A stretch of DNA of 64,000 nt. Source: Trachythela sp. YZ-2020 (taxonomy: Eukaryota; Cnidaria; Anthozoa; Malacalcyonacea; Clavulariidae). Below are positions 56,822 to 64,000 of this stretch, piece after piece. The DNA is taken from positions 2,604,001 to 2,668,000 of the forward strand of contig JADLSH010000190.1 of the NCBI GenBank assembly GCA_016169945.1, read 5' to 3'. A model generated the notes under the pieces. The model was not told where the DNA came from and did not search any database. It was given only the letters and a program-made list of their open reading frames with translations. Every line of letters starts with the position of its first letter. The stretch's first letter is position 1. Position numbers and translations under genes: made by a program.

Positions 56822-59800
56822 GATCCTACAAACATATTGTTTACATCGCTACCTACACTGGAATAACACATTCAAGATTTCATGAACTATATCTACAGTT
56901 CTATACTCTTCAATGTTTATGGTATTCTTAACCATCTATTTATATTTATGTGCAGAGCGGTAAAGTTTTCAGCCAAGTTAATGGGTCAAGCCATGGCCAA
57001 GCGACAGAGAGTGACCATTCTTTATGCAACCGAAACTGGAAAGTCAGAGCATTATGCCAATCTATTGAAGGAACTGTTTTCCTATGCATTCAACCCTAGA
57101 GTAAGTGCTATACAGTGTATTATTTTATATATCTAATGTAAGAACGTTTTTGATTGGCTGAAAAGCGTACTCAATAACTCGATTGAGCACGCTAAAAAAG
57201 CGCGGGAATTTTTATTAGCAGAACTTAAACTTGTTTTCACGCTATTTTTGTGTTGTTTATATATTATTGGGAGAGCACTCAAGCCAGGAGTTGGTCTCAG
57301 CTAGCACACCCAACCAACTCACTTTTCGTGCGTGCTCACAAATTCCGCGCCGCTCAACTCTGACCGGATTGCTAAGCCATGAAAAAATTCTCAATTCCAA
57401 ATTATGTTGTTATGAGGCTAGTCATTGCACCTGTTTGGGGTTTCCGCGCAAGGACCTCGTAACCAAAACAGGATCAGAATCTTACAAGAGGAAACCGGAG
57501 TACTCGGAGAAAACCTGTGATGTTGGATGGAGTCAAACTGGAAGCACTCTTCTCACATTCGACTGAGGCAAATTATATCAGACAACTGCATGTTACAGGA
57601 ATATGCGATTTAGCCGGCTATTTAATCCATCTTTTTAGACATAAATATCATATATGCATGGGGTGTTGACAAGTTTGTTAAATATTAATTCTTCACCATG
57701 AAAACATTTAAAGATATAATTGAATATGATTTCTCCGAACTAAACTAAACTAATTTTATTTATACTGGATAGCTTTATCAGTTCTAAACCGTTCTTCTTG
57801 CAATTTTACTACAGGGAAAACTTAATAATACCAACATAATCTTTCAGGTATTCTGTATGGTTGACTATGATTTCTCTGACATGGAATATGAGGAACTTCT
57901 CCTGGTTGTTACCAGTACGTTTGGTAATGGCGATCCTCCAGAAAATGGAGAGGTAAGTACGATATAGGAAAAAGATGTGATATCGACAAAATTCACACAA
58001 TATCAACTTTACCAAACGAAATCTACTTCCAGCACAAATCCTCAAATATTTCTTGAATCAGCCGCAGACACTTCAGCCCAGGTCAAACGAGGATGAAAGT
58101 TGATGAGAGTTGGCAAGCGAGAGTTTGCACGAGAGTTTCATCAATTCTCATGCCCCGGTCAAACGAGAACAAGAGTTGCATGAGAGTTGACTGGATATTA
58201 CCACGCGTATCGGTCAAACGAGCGAAAACTCTCATCAACTCTCAACAAAATTTGAACCAGCTCAAAGTTGATGAGAGTGCACGAGAGTTGATGAGAGTTG
58301 GCGGTCAAACGCGAGCGAGAGTTTCAAGTCTCATTGACTCTCATCAACACTCATTCTCGTTTGACCGCGGGGCTTTAGTTAAATAGCTACAGAAATATTG
58401 GGGTTGCAAACTTGGCTTCCAACGAAGTCTCCGTTTCTACCGTCTTATAAGTAATTAATTAATCTTAATTCGTTTTGTTTCTCTGTTTAGAGTTATGCCC
58501 ATGAACTTTATGAGCTGAGGCATCCTCCTACAACATCGTCCAGGTATTTGTAGATGATGTTAACTCTGAGTGGCTCCAAACCTGGCAAGCTGAAAAATTG
58601 CTTGACCGCGGTCAGGGGCGTAACTTGGGTTATTATTACTTTAGTAATGTTTTTTTTTATTTTAAGTGATAGCCAATCAAAGTTCAAACGAACAATGAGT
58701 ACATTACTTATGGAAATGAACAAAGAAGGAAAGACAAAAATCAATGGAAATGATGACTCACAACCACTTGCAAATTTAAGGTACAAAGTTTTGCAATGAC
58801 GTTTATTATATCACCACTTAATTTAACTTATTTTCAAACGATTGCTCCTGAGTACTAAATGATTGAAAAATCAACTTAGATATTAATGTTTATTTCAATG
58901 TTAATTTTCTGAAGGATAATAAAAATGGTTTATAAGAGAATACTGACATGCATTTGGACGACTATTTCACAATTTCCTATTGTTCTTAAAAAAATTTTTC
59001 TAACTAAAGGAATAGAGCTACAATTCTTTTCAAATGTGTTGGGACAGATGCCCCAAATACCTATTATATTGACAAACTTCGATCCCCCCCCCCGCCCCCT
59101 ATTCAATGTTGTGTCCAACATACCATCATATTTGATGCTGATTGGGGAGGGGGGGATTAATGTGTGTTACAAGTGTATAGATTGACCTATGATCTAAAAC
59201 TGCAGGTGTCCCAACAACTTTTGAAAGTTATTGTAGGATTAAGGTTAGGTTAAAGTTAGAATTAGGATAGTATAAGGACAAGGGTTATATGGAAAAATTG
59301 CTGTATTTAAATTGTGGTTGTTAATATGAAAATTTACCCAAAATTACTGAAAAAGCCAAAATTCATTAATATATTTAGTTTTGTAAAATTGGTTTGCACA
59401 AAGACATTTTAGATGAAAATGCTAACAGAACTTAACTTATGTACAGAAAATAATGCAGAATTACACTCGATTGTAATTTTCGTTCTTATAGATATTCTGT
59501 GTTTGGACTTGGTTCCAATGCCTATCCCAATTTCTGCGCGTTTGGGCGATCTCTGGACAAATTACTGTTAGAACTTGGCGGAGAGGCCATTTTGCCGTTG
59601 GGGACTGGAGACGAACTTTGTGGTCAGGAGGAATCGTTTAAGAACTGGGCTAAAAATGTATTCAAGGTATAGAAACACGATTCTAACTATACTATTATAA
59701 TCATTTACATTAAATGTTATAAACTAACTTTTATATATTTATAATGGACAGCTCCGTCCGTTTTGTCAAAACTAATGATCTCCCTAGGACTATAGGAAAT

Positions 59801-62800
59801 AGGCAAATTTAAGTAATTAACTTTGGCAATGCCAGAAAATGTCAGCTATCACCGTTGCATGTTGCCATGCAGGAAATTTTTTACAAAAATATTTTTTGGA
59901 AATTTTTATATAGGATAACTCAAAAACTATTAAACGTCTTAAGGCCCGATCAAACGAGAACGCAAGTCATCGCAAGTTTTTACTTGCGAATACCGTTCGT
60001 TCCAAATGGCTTCAAAAAACACCGAAAAACTGGAAAAAGTCGACGAAAATGTTTCCAATAAGAGTGAGAACATGAAAGAAAAGCACCCGGGCTAAATCGC
60101 CCCAAATTTCTTGCGTATCGTTTGATCGGTCGCGTCGCAAGTCAACGCAAGTCAAAACAAGTTTACTTGCGATGACTTGCGTTCGCGTTTGATCGGGCCT
60201 TTAGATACGAAAATTTGTGGAGCTAATGGCCATAGGCCAAGGCCAAATGGACTACCTTTTGGTTCAATTTGGTTGAAAACTGGATGAGAAATTTATGAAC
60301 GATTCTCTTGTTTTCCCGAGCTGATGATAACTTAATGCGTAATTAGTGCATGTAAAATGTATGCATGAATACTCGACTAAATTTGCTGGCGTGGGAATGC
60401 AGTCTCCTAGTGCCTTGTAGTTTAATATGCATTAATATGTTTCTTCGTCAAGGCGGCCTGTGAGACGTTCTGTATTGAGGACACCAATATGTCAAGTTCA
60501 GCCACGCCATTGGATACCATCTCAGCTGAATGGTCGCCAGATAAGTTCAGATTTGTTGAAGTGAAAGACAAACCAGCAGCGTTATGCAAAAGTAAGTACA
60601 CCCCCCCCTAAATATTTTGTGTTTGAGTTGCCAAAAATTAAGTGGGTTATCCAACATATTCCATTATGTTGGTCACATGATACGTGAAACCTGGTTAAGT
60701 ATATTTGACCACTCTGAGTGCCTATCCTCGTTTTGCTACCCCAGGATAACCATGAGTTTGACTTGAGTACAGTGCTTGTACTGATCGCCAATTTCAAATG
60801 TAAACAATTTAATTCAAAATTTCATTTCTTAAATCTCATGGCCCTGGTGATGTTTCCTACACCCAAAATTGATTTTTTGAGCCTATTTTCTTCAACAATC
60901 TTTTCAGTCCTCCGCCGTAAGTTTGGTGTGGTCCTGGATAAGAATTTTGGGTTATCTATTTTTGGGGTATTTTCGTAGATGTGAATTAAGTAAGGGACGT
61001 ATAGAGTTGCCCGTTTAAAAACTGTTGCTGACGTTTTTGAAACTTTTCTTCATTTTTACACTTCAACATCATAACTCTTGGGCTACAGACACCCAGCAGG
61101 ATAGACACTAAAACTGGATAAAATTTCGATTCAGTCATAGGAATGGATGAAAATGGAATGTGTAGCCATTACTCATTAGTGTTATTTTGCTATGAAATGA
61201 AGTTGAAATTGAACTTATTTTCTCAGGTTTAAGTGATCTATATCGTGGAACGATTTATCCTTGCAAACTTCTTGAACAGAAGAATCTGCAGTCCGGAGAT
61301 GCAAGGTAAATGTTAAATGGTGTTCTTGCTTGTTAATTCGGTCGGAGAATGTTTGGAGTTACATACTTGACGGTCCCATGCAACTAAGTTCAAATAAGTT
61401 CAAATTGTATTAGTCGGTCACCGTTCTAAAATATGATTAAGTATTATAAAAGTCTTTAAAAGAAGTCTCCAGTCTCCGCACAGGCAAGCTTAACCCTAGC
61501 AACAATTCTCATTAATAATGAATGAAGAAAACTCAAAGGAAATCAAGACCGTGAAGGAACTTGTATAACTGATACAAAATCCCGCTGATTTACATAAACT
61601 TTAAGCTCATTTTTCTCATCATATATCATTCATGTCGTTAGGATTATTGAAGAATACGAAGGTTTTCATCAAGACGAATAACAAGCTATATACAGCATTC
61701 ACGTATTGGTATCTTATACAACACAGGAGTATTATTGTATGCATAATTGTTATTATTTTTTCTGTTCTCCAGCCGTGCCACACTGTTGGTCAAGATCGAC
61801 ACCCAGGGAGAGAAGAATTTGGCCTACCAGCCAGGTGATCACGTGTCAATATTTCCCGCCAATGACGTCAACCTTGTGGAAGCACTGCTCAGCAAGCTGC
61901 ACAATGCTCCTCAGTCGGATAAACCAATCAACATGCAGACATGTACAGTTGAATCAGGTAATAAACACAATTGATACCTGTTAATTTACTATTTAAACCG
62001 ATTTCAACCCTTGATCAAAGAGCACAAGGCTCATCGAGTGACCTAATCTGAAAATATACATTTTTTGAAAAATCCAGAACAATATACATAGGGTCTAAAG
62101 ACTAAAGTCCCGGTCAAACGACTCTCAAATGAGAGTTGATGAGAGTTGGAAAGTGACAATTTGCATGAGAGTTTGTTCAACTCTCATGCCCTGGTCAAAC
62201 GAGAACGAGAGTTGCATGTGATTCGCGAAACGGAGCTCTCAGAATAATTCTAAAATTTCGGTAAACAAAGGGATTAAATTTCCTTCTTAGCTTCTCTTGT
62301 TATAGACACAGTCATAACTTGTTATTCTGTTAAGCTAATTCTTATAGAAAGTGGAAAACACTAGTCTGACTATAGTTGTTTAAAACTCTTATGCAATTCT
62401 CATGACCGGTCAAACGAAAGTTCACCTGGCACATCAACTACTTATTAATACAAGCGCAGAATATATATGAAATATATAATACTTATATAATGCCACATAA
62501 TAGAAACCTTCTAGTTAATCTCCTCTCTTAGTCTGTCTTAATTAGAGTTTTTATAGTTGTTATTTATGGCATTTTAGAAATAAAATAAACCATTGATGGA
62601 CGGTTTGCAGATTTATCGTATACAATATAAGTACAAAAAGATTGTCATCGACCATGAGTTTATAGTTGGAGAAATTTCAAAACAGTTGATCAAAGGTCAA
62701 AAGAGTGGGTTAACTATACCTAAACTTAACTTCAGTTTTCTCTATTTTTAAAGGTCCATTTGGCAAGGTGACTAAATGGTATTCTGTCAACTTCCTTCCA

Positions 62801-63505
62801 AATCCTTGCACACTGCGTGAAGCTTTCTCAAGATATATCGACATCACAGGCACACCTTCACCACAAATACTCAACTACCTCTCAACATTGGTAAGACAAA
62901 TTCTGCTTTCAGAAATGTTGACGTATGTGCAACATCGTCATCAACTTGATATCTCTTATAGGCATCTGACGAAACCGAGAAGAAAGAATTGGAAATTCTT
63001 GGAAAGGTGAGTTGGTGAATGAAGTTTTTCTGAAAATTTCATCATTTACATCTTGTAAAATCAAAATTACATATTTTATTACATTACTCGTCTTTAGCAG
63101 TTTGGAACAGGGCGCTTATAAGCGCGCCCTGGTTTGGAACTTGTCGTTTTTCGTGTATTAAGGAAGCAGACTGACATTTGTGACCCTTGATGGGAAGAGC
63201 CACGATTAAAACGGTGTTTGAACACTGTTTAAATGGCGTTCGCACAGTCTTGGATAAGCGTTTCAACAGTGTTTGAACACTGTTGTAATATATTTTCAAC
63301 GCTCTAATAAAAGCATAGTCTCTCTCAGACCTTTTTATGAGAGTCTGTATATCATTTTCATTTATCTTTTCCTTTCTAGGGTGAATCTGAATACGAAGAG
63401 TGGAAATACCACAAAAATAAGAACATCGTTGAAGTGATTCAGGATTTCGCATCCCTCACAGTTCCTGCTGCTCTCTTACTGGCGCAGTTACCACGGCTGC
63501 AATCC
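47040..63505 (+). CDS. NOS: Nitric oxide synthase, constitutive (calmodulin-dependent) type, 3' end beyond window
   Basis: NOS converts L-arginine, O2 and NADPH to nitric oxide and citrulline as a homodimer. Twenty-four exons with GT-AG introns join without a frame error: 47040-47315, 47792-47934, 49176-49338, 50002-50093, 50937-51078, 52429-52568, 53353-53463, 53678-53741, 54009-54110, 54606-54674, 55488-55571, 55971-56012, 56238-56314, 56956-57100, 57848-57952, 58491-58543, 58667-58780, 59492-59666, 60453-60591, 61227-61305, 61773-61957, 62754-62890, 62962-63006, 63380-63505. From Met 47049 this is 933 codons. Visible: zinc cysteines C93/C98, haem-ligand C181 ([10 protein letters not shown]), substrate Glu 358 (WYMVTEIG), calmodulin segment about 486-515, FMN domain from [10 protein letters not shown], a 39-residue FMN-domain insert, and FAD-domain YQPGDHV. 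The NADPH region is off the window. There is no PDZ domain and no myristoylation Gly-2 in this part. Closest in memory to neuronal NOS. Confidence 0.97.
47388..47779. repeat. 28-bp minisatellite, inverted relative to 7390-8022
   Basis: Degenerate units such as GTCTTAGGACTGGATAAAG-TTTTGATCAA in tandem, the reverse complement of the array at 7390-8022, switching orientation near 47600. It fills most of the NOS intron and ends 12 bases before the next exon. A lone related unit is at about 61110-61155. Confidence 0.85.
47792..47934 (+). CDS. NOS: NOS exon: zinc-binding loop
   Basis: It starts [15 protein letters not shown]-x4-C supplies the two cysteines each subunit gives to the dimer-interface zinc, followed by the MGSIM motif. 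It then encodes [19 protein letters not shown]. The donor GTAAGT leaves two bases (phase 2). Confidence 0.95.
48020..48580. repeat. SINE copy split by an insertion (NOS intron)
   Basis: GTGTTGATGACACAGTGGTT at 48024 and CCTGCAATATGCAGTTGTCT at 48467 are adjacent parts of the SINE at 8385-8620. The roughly 380 bases between contain AATGAAACTTTATTCTTATA, a retroelement 3'-end-like sequence. Confidence 0.55.
48585..49068 (-). pseudogene. LINE ORF C-terminal fragment (NOS intron)
   Basis: A 106-codon open frame on the minus strand: [49 protein letters not shown], then [14 protein letters not shown] and a stop. This is the C-terminal tail of CR1/L2-like LINE reverse transcriptases. It is intact but 5'-truncated at 49068; an AAT-rich 3' end lies at 48582-48600. 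More recent than the 31705 and 20040 remnants, as it has no frameshift. Confidence 0.8.
49176..49338 (+). CDS. NOS: NOS exon: haem-cysteine exon
   Basis: It begins [20 protein letters not shown] and contains [20 protein letters not shown]; the Cys of RNAPRCVGR is the thiolate ligand of haem. Ends QWNKLQ before GTAGGC, phase 0. Confidence 0.97.
49643..49916. mobile_element. Fold-back MITE in NOS intron
   Basis: AAAGAACATACTAAAATTAG...TGTATTACGTGCGGAAATTC pairs with its complement ending TTAGTATGTTCTTT. The centre is ATTTCGGCCGAAAAT. Confidence 0.8.
50002..50093 (+). CDS. NOS: NOS exon: VFDCRDV
   Basis: It encodes [18 protein letters not shown] then [13 protein letters not shown], a conserved stretch of the oxygenase domain; the final Arg is split by the intron (phase 2). 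Confidence 0.95.
50141..50302. mobile_element. Fold-back MITE in NOS intron
   Basis: AAAGCTGGTTTCCACTCAGG and ATTATCCTCAGGACCGGAAC pair with GTTCCGGTCCTGAGGATAAT and CCTGAGTGGAAAACAGCCTTT. Confidence 0.8.
50308..50720 (-). repeat. tRNA-derived SINE in NOS intron (related core)
   Basis: On the minus strand, GGGTGGCGCACACGGCTAGC is an A-box-like head, and the core GTTTTTCTCCGGGTCCTCCGG matches the CCGGTTTCCTCCCAC-core SINEs. A short GATA microsatellite (about 50314-50326) marks the 3' end. Confidence 0.6.
50937..51078 (+). CDS. NOS: NOS exon: oxygenase core
   Basis: It encodes [20 protein letters not shown] then [20 protein letters not shown], matching the FPQR...FRVWNSQLIRYAGY block of NOS. 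Ends VEFTE, phase 0. Confidence 0.96.
51190..51275. repeat. SINE-like tail repeat in NOS intron
   Basis: GGACCTCTAGGCAGAATAGT and AACTGATAGAGCTATCCAGT followed by TAAATAAAGTTAGTTTAG, the conserved tail of the dispersed family seen throughout the window. Confidence 0.6.
52190..52385 (-). repeat. Retroelement 3' end in NOS intron
   Basis: T-run plus ATTTAAACTTTATTAATATG then AGCCAAGGCTTATCGAGGAG, a LINE-type 3' untranslated end in antisense. No coding sequence remains. Confidence 0.45.
52429..52568 (+). CDS. NOS: NOS exon: GRFDVLPL
   Basis: It encodes [20 protein letters not shown] then [20 protein letters not shown], the conserved W-x-P-x-x-G-R-F-D-V-L-P block. The last codon is split (phase 2). 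Confidence 0.97.
52746..53092. mobile_element. hAT-type MITE with perfect 8-bp target duplication (NOS intron)
   Basis: Ends CAGGGATGGAT / ATCCATCCCTG, flanked by AACGCAAC at 52738-52745 and 53093-53100. The interior is GC-richer than the intron and holds only spurious frames. Confidence 0.9.
53353..53463 (+). CDS. NOS: NOS exon: active-site approach
   Basis: It encodes [20 protein letters not shown] then [17 protein letters not shown]. Vertebrate NOS has SNMLLEIGG where this has SSLLLNCGG, a substitution inside a normally very conserved stretch. The Trp is split (phase 2). Confidence 0.96.
53678..53741 (+). CDS. NOS: NOS exon: catalytic Glu
   Basis: It encodes [20 protein letters not shown]; the Glu of W-Y-M-V-T-E (residue 358 from Met 47049) corresponds to the arginine-binding Glu. 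Phase 0 end before GTACGT. Confidence 0.96.
54009..54110 (+). CDS. NOS: NOS exon: [14 protein letters not shown]
   Basis: It encodes [20 protein letters not shown] then [14 protein letters not shown], the conserved LWKD-A-x-VE-NIAV-SYQ block. Both splice phases are 0. Confidence 0.97.
54185..54370. repeat. SINE-like repeat in NOS intron
   Basis: GGATAGCCCTATCAGTTAAA, TTCTCCCTTGAGGTCCAG, GAGCCAACTTAATGCAATAT and AATTATAATCAGAAAACTGC: the same order as 27820-28035. Confidence 0.6.
54606..54674 (+). CDS. NOS: NOS exon: DHHTTTESF
   Basis: It encodes [20 protein letters not shown] then ANE, the V-T-I-x-D-H-H-x-x-T-x-S-F motif. Phase 0 at both ends. Confidence 0.97.
54794..55386. mobile_element. 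Large TA-flanked fold-back MITE in NOS intron
   Basis: Ends CCGGGTGGGGCAAAAAAAAG / CTTTTTTTTGCCCCACCCGG with TA on both sides (54792-54793, 55387-55388). The arms of about 270 bases (ACTGTTTGATTTAGTATAAC, CATGCAATATTGACCGAGAT...) pair almost fully. Confidence 0.9.
55488..55571 (+). CDS. NOS: NOS exon: [12 protein letters not shown] (pterin/dimer region)
   Basis: It encodes [20 protein letters not shown] then [17 protein letters not shown] is the tetrahydrobiopterin and dimer-interface block. Phase 0. Confidence 0.97.
55675..55948. mobile_element. GAGAGTTG-type MITE, copy 2 (NOS intron)
   Basis: Left CCCCGGTAAAACGAAGATGA, right TCATCCTCGTTTGACCAGGG; the interior alternates GAGAGTTG and CAACTCTC words and a CTCGTTTGACCGGTACGCGT core. 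Confidence 0.75.
55971..56012 (+). CDS. NOS: NOS micro-exon (42 nt)
   Basis: It encodes [14 protein letters not shown], matching the E-M-x-N-Y-x-L-x-P-S/A-F-x-Y-Q end of the oxygenase domain. Begins directly after AATTTTATAG, 22 bases right of the MITE. Confidence 0.95.
56238..56314 (+). CDS. NOS: NOS exon: linker into calmodulin site
   Basis: It encodes [20 protein letters not shown] then FKQVAK. The basic [13 protein letters not shown] plus the next exon's [16 protein letters not shown] form the calmodulin-binding helix. Phase 2 end. Confidence 0.96.
56440..56548. repeat. 22-bp tandem repeat in NOS intron
   Basis: About five perfect copies of CTCAGTCCTGTAAACTATTT-CT plus a partial one; perfect identity suggests recent expansion. 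Confidence 0.95.
56675..56823. repeat. TTG/TCG trinucleotide microsatellite in NOS intron
   Basis: About 50 GTT units with a few GTC at the left; the poly-Val and poly-Thr frames across it are artefacts. Confidence 0.95.
56956..57100 (+). CDS. NOS: NOS exon: calmodulin helix and FMN phosphate loop
   Basis: It encodes [20 protein letters not shown] then [20 protein letters not shown], ending [20 protein letters not shown] is identical in my memory to the neuronal NOS calmodulin segment; ATETGKS binds the FMN phosphate. The frame at 56882-57136 starts in the intron and is not the true exon. Confidence 0.97.
57478..57800. repeat. SINE-like repeat pieces in NOS intron
   Basis: GAGGAAACCGGAGTACTCGG, GGAGTCAAACTGGAAGCACT (57485-57560) and the tail GGATAGCTTTATCAGTTCTA (57768-57790) belong to the family at 27820-28035. 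Confidence 0.55.
57848..57952 (+). CDS. NOS: NOS exon: FMN domain [14 protein letters not shown]
   Basis: It encodes [20 protein letters not shown] then [15 protein letters not shown], the diagnostic FMN-binding loop of NOS. Phase 0. Confidence 0.97.
58076..58375. mobile_element. GAGAGTTG-type MITE, copy 3 (NOS intron)
   Basis: Left AGCCCAGGTCAAACGAGGAT, right CTCGTTTGACCGCGGGGCT; the interior contains the block TTGCATGAGAGTTGACTGGA seen in copies 1 and 2. Confidence 0.75.
58491..58543 (+). CDS. NOS: NOS exon: start of autoinhibitory insert
   Basis: It encodes [17 protein letters not shown], equivalent to ...ALMEMRHP in neuronal NOS, and leads into the insert. Phase 2 end. Confidence 0.85.
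58667..58780 (+). CDS. NOS: NOS exon: autoinhibitory insert
   Basis: It encodes [20 protein letters not shown] then [17 protein letters not shown]. Together with the previous exon this puts about 39 residues between R-H-P and the L-R-Y-S-V-F-G strand. Ca2+-dependent NOS enzymes carry such an insert, inducible NOS does not. Acceptor TTTTAAG is weaker than the others. Phase 2 end. Confidence 0.88.
59492..59666 (+). CDS. NOS: NOS exon: FMN domain end
   Basis: It encodes [40 protein letters not shown] and [14 protein letters not shown], the FGLGS-x-AYP-x-FCAF and G-D-E-L-C-G-Q-E-E motifs. Phase 0. Confidence 0.97.
59942..60200. mobile_element. TTA-flanked MITE in NOS intron (PIF/Harbinger-like)
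   Basis: Ends AGGCCCGATCAAACGAGAAC / GTTCGCGTTTGATCGGGCCT with TTA at 59939-59941 and 60201-60203; built of GCAAGTCA/TGACTTGC words. Confidence 0.8.
60453..60591 (+). CDS. NOS: NOS exon: FMN-FAD linker
   Basis: It encodes [20 protein letters not shown] then [23 protein letters not shown]-x-x-F-C-I/V is conserved. Phase 1 end at GTAAGT. Confidence 0.93.
61227..61305 (+). CDS. NOS: NOS exon: start of FAD module
   Basis: It encodes [20 protein letters not shown] then QSGDA, matching the ...ARLLSRQNLQS... segment. Phase 2 end. Confidence 0.92.
61773..61957 (+). CDS. NOS: NOS exon: FAD domain YQPGDH
   Basis: It encodes [20 protein letters not shown] then [26 protein letters not shown] is the conserved FAD-domain motif. 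The overlapping frames around it are shadows. Phase 1 end. Confidence 0.97.
62107..62420. mobile_element. GAGAGTTG-type MITE, copy 4, decayed (NOS intron)
   Basis: AGTCCCGGTCAAACGACTCT at the left, ATGCCCTGGTCAAACGAGAA inside and TCATGACCGGTCAAACGAAA near the right; ends are unclear. Confidence 0.55.
62754..62890 (+). CDS. NOS: NOS exon: FAD domain
   Basis: It encodes [20 protein letters not shown] then [20 protein letters not shown], ending YLSTL; P-C-T-L-x-x-A-F-x-x-Y-x-D-I-T is conserved. Phase 0. Confidence 0.96.
62962..63006 (+). CDS. NOS: NOS micro-exon (45 nt)
   Basis: It encodes [15 protein letters not shown] between TTATAG and GTGAGT; matches A-x-x-x-x-E-K-x-x-L-x-x-L-x-K. Phase 0 at both ends. 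Confidence 0.93.
63380..63505 (+). CDS. NOS: NOS exon: last in window
   Basis: It encodes [20 protein letters not shown] then [20 protein letters not shown], ending Q-S before GTAAGT, phase 0. In NOS the next residues are the R-Y-Y-S-I-S-S FAD motif, so the rest of the FAD/NADPH module (roughly 250 residues by comparison with vertebrate enzymes) lies right of the window. Bases 63506-64000 are intron. Confidence 0.96.
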
Positions 63506-64000
63506 GTAAGTTACAATTTTCAATTACAAATCACTTGCACGTGGCTTTATATGCTTTAAGCATGGAGAGTATTGGTAAGCTACAATCTTGGATATGACTG
63601 GTTGAGACTACCTACCCTTATAGTAATTTCCCCATAAAATCATATTGCCCTTTATAAGCCCCCACTCCCCAACTCAATGTTGAGCTTGTGTCTTGATAAA
63701 TTGTCAAAAGTTGTTTCGGGGTTGTTCACAACATTGAACTGGGGGGAGAGGAGGTCACGAAAATAAATTGTTTTGTAACGAAAATTGTAACTTTGCAATA
63801 TTGCGAGTAATTGTCTCAAGGGTTATGTCCAAGATTGTAGCGGAGACAGAGGTGTAAAAAGTTTTTTTCATTCTGGGAACCTGGGTTTCAGACTCAAAAT
63901 TAATAATTAATGAGGTTCAATGATCATTGATTGATTTGACATTGGACTGATTGGAGTGTTGCTTCTTGGTATACAGTGGTGTTAAATTTGATATAGTGAA

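Noticed and set aside
56668..56871. Poly-Thr / poly-Val frames
   Set aside because: A trinucleotide microsatellite inside a NOS intron.

Overview
The window reads as nuclear DNA of a non-vertebrate animal. It is AT-rich, has short exons with GT-AG introns, and carries a dense load of SINEs, MITEs, LINE remnants and minisatellites. A cnidarian is my best guess, from gene structure and repeat style, but no rRNA or mitochondrial marker is present to settle it. Two real genes are recognisable. They are divergently arranged and both run off the window.

Left (about 0.4-6 kb, minus strand): the 5' part of a P2X ATP-gated cation channel gene. Exon 3 is at 402-549, exon 2 at 2294-2489, and there are three tandem copies of exon 1 (3507-3648 broken, 4170-4297 with an in-frame deletion, 5837-5979 intact). 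A fourth upstream-region copy at about 7.1 kb lacks the exon. The rest of the gene lies left of base 1. A 17-bp minisatellite abuts the exon 3 donor.

Middle (about 7-34 kb): no convincing gene. It holds a 28-bp minisatellite, several TA-flanked terminal-inverted-repeat elements (one nested in another), deletion derivatives that keep the two ends of a transposase gene, a roughly 3-kb element with arms of about 0.7 kb, a hAT-type MITE with an 8-bp target duplication, and decayed LINE tails.

Right (about 34.7-64 kb, plus strand): a nitric oxide synthase gene. Twenty-four exons (47040-63505) join without a frame error into 933 codons from the Met at 47049. They cover the haem oxygenase domain, calmodulin-binding segment, FMN domain with a long autoinhibitory-type insert, and most of the FAD domain; the NADPH part lies beyond the window. 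Upstream, four tandem copies of a small exon (34760, 38951, 42545, 44920) each have the same TATA-like box 51-56 bases before an ATG and end in a phase-0 donor. The first NOS exon begins in phase 0 and in frame, so these copies are candidate alternative promoters and first exons for NOS.

The notable architecture is that both genes have had their promoter plus first exon multiplied in tandem while the body stays single. P2X (an ATP-gated, Ca2+-permeable channel) and a Ca2+/calmodulin-type NOS could be linked functionally through Ca2+, but that is speculation; the sequence shows only that they are neighbours.
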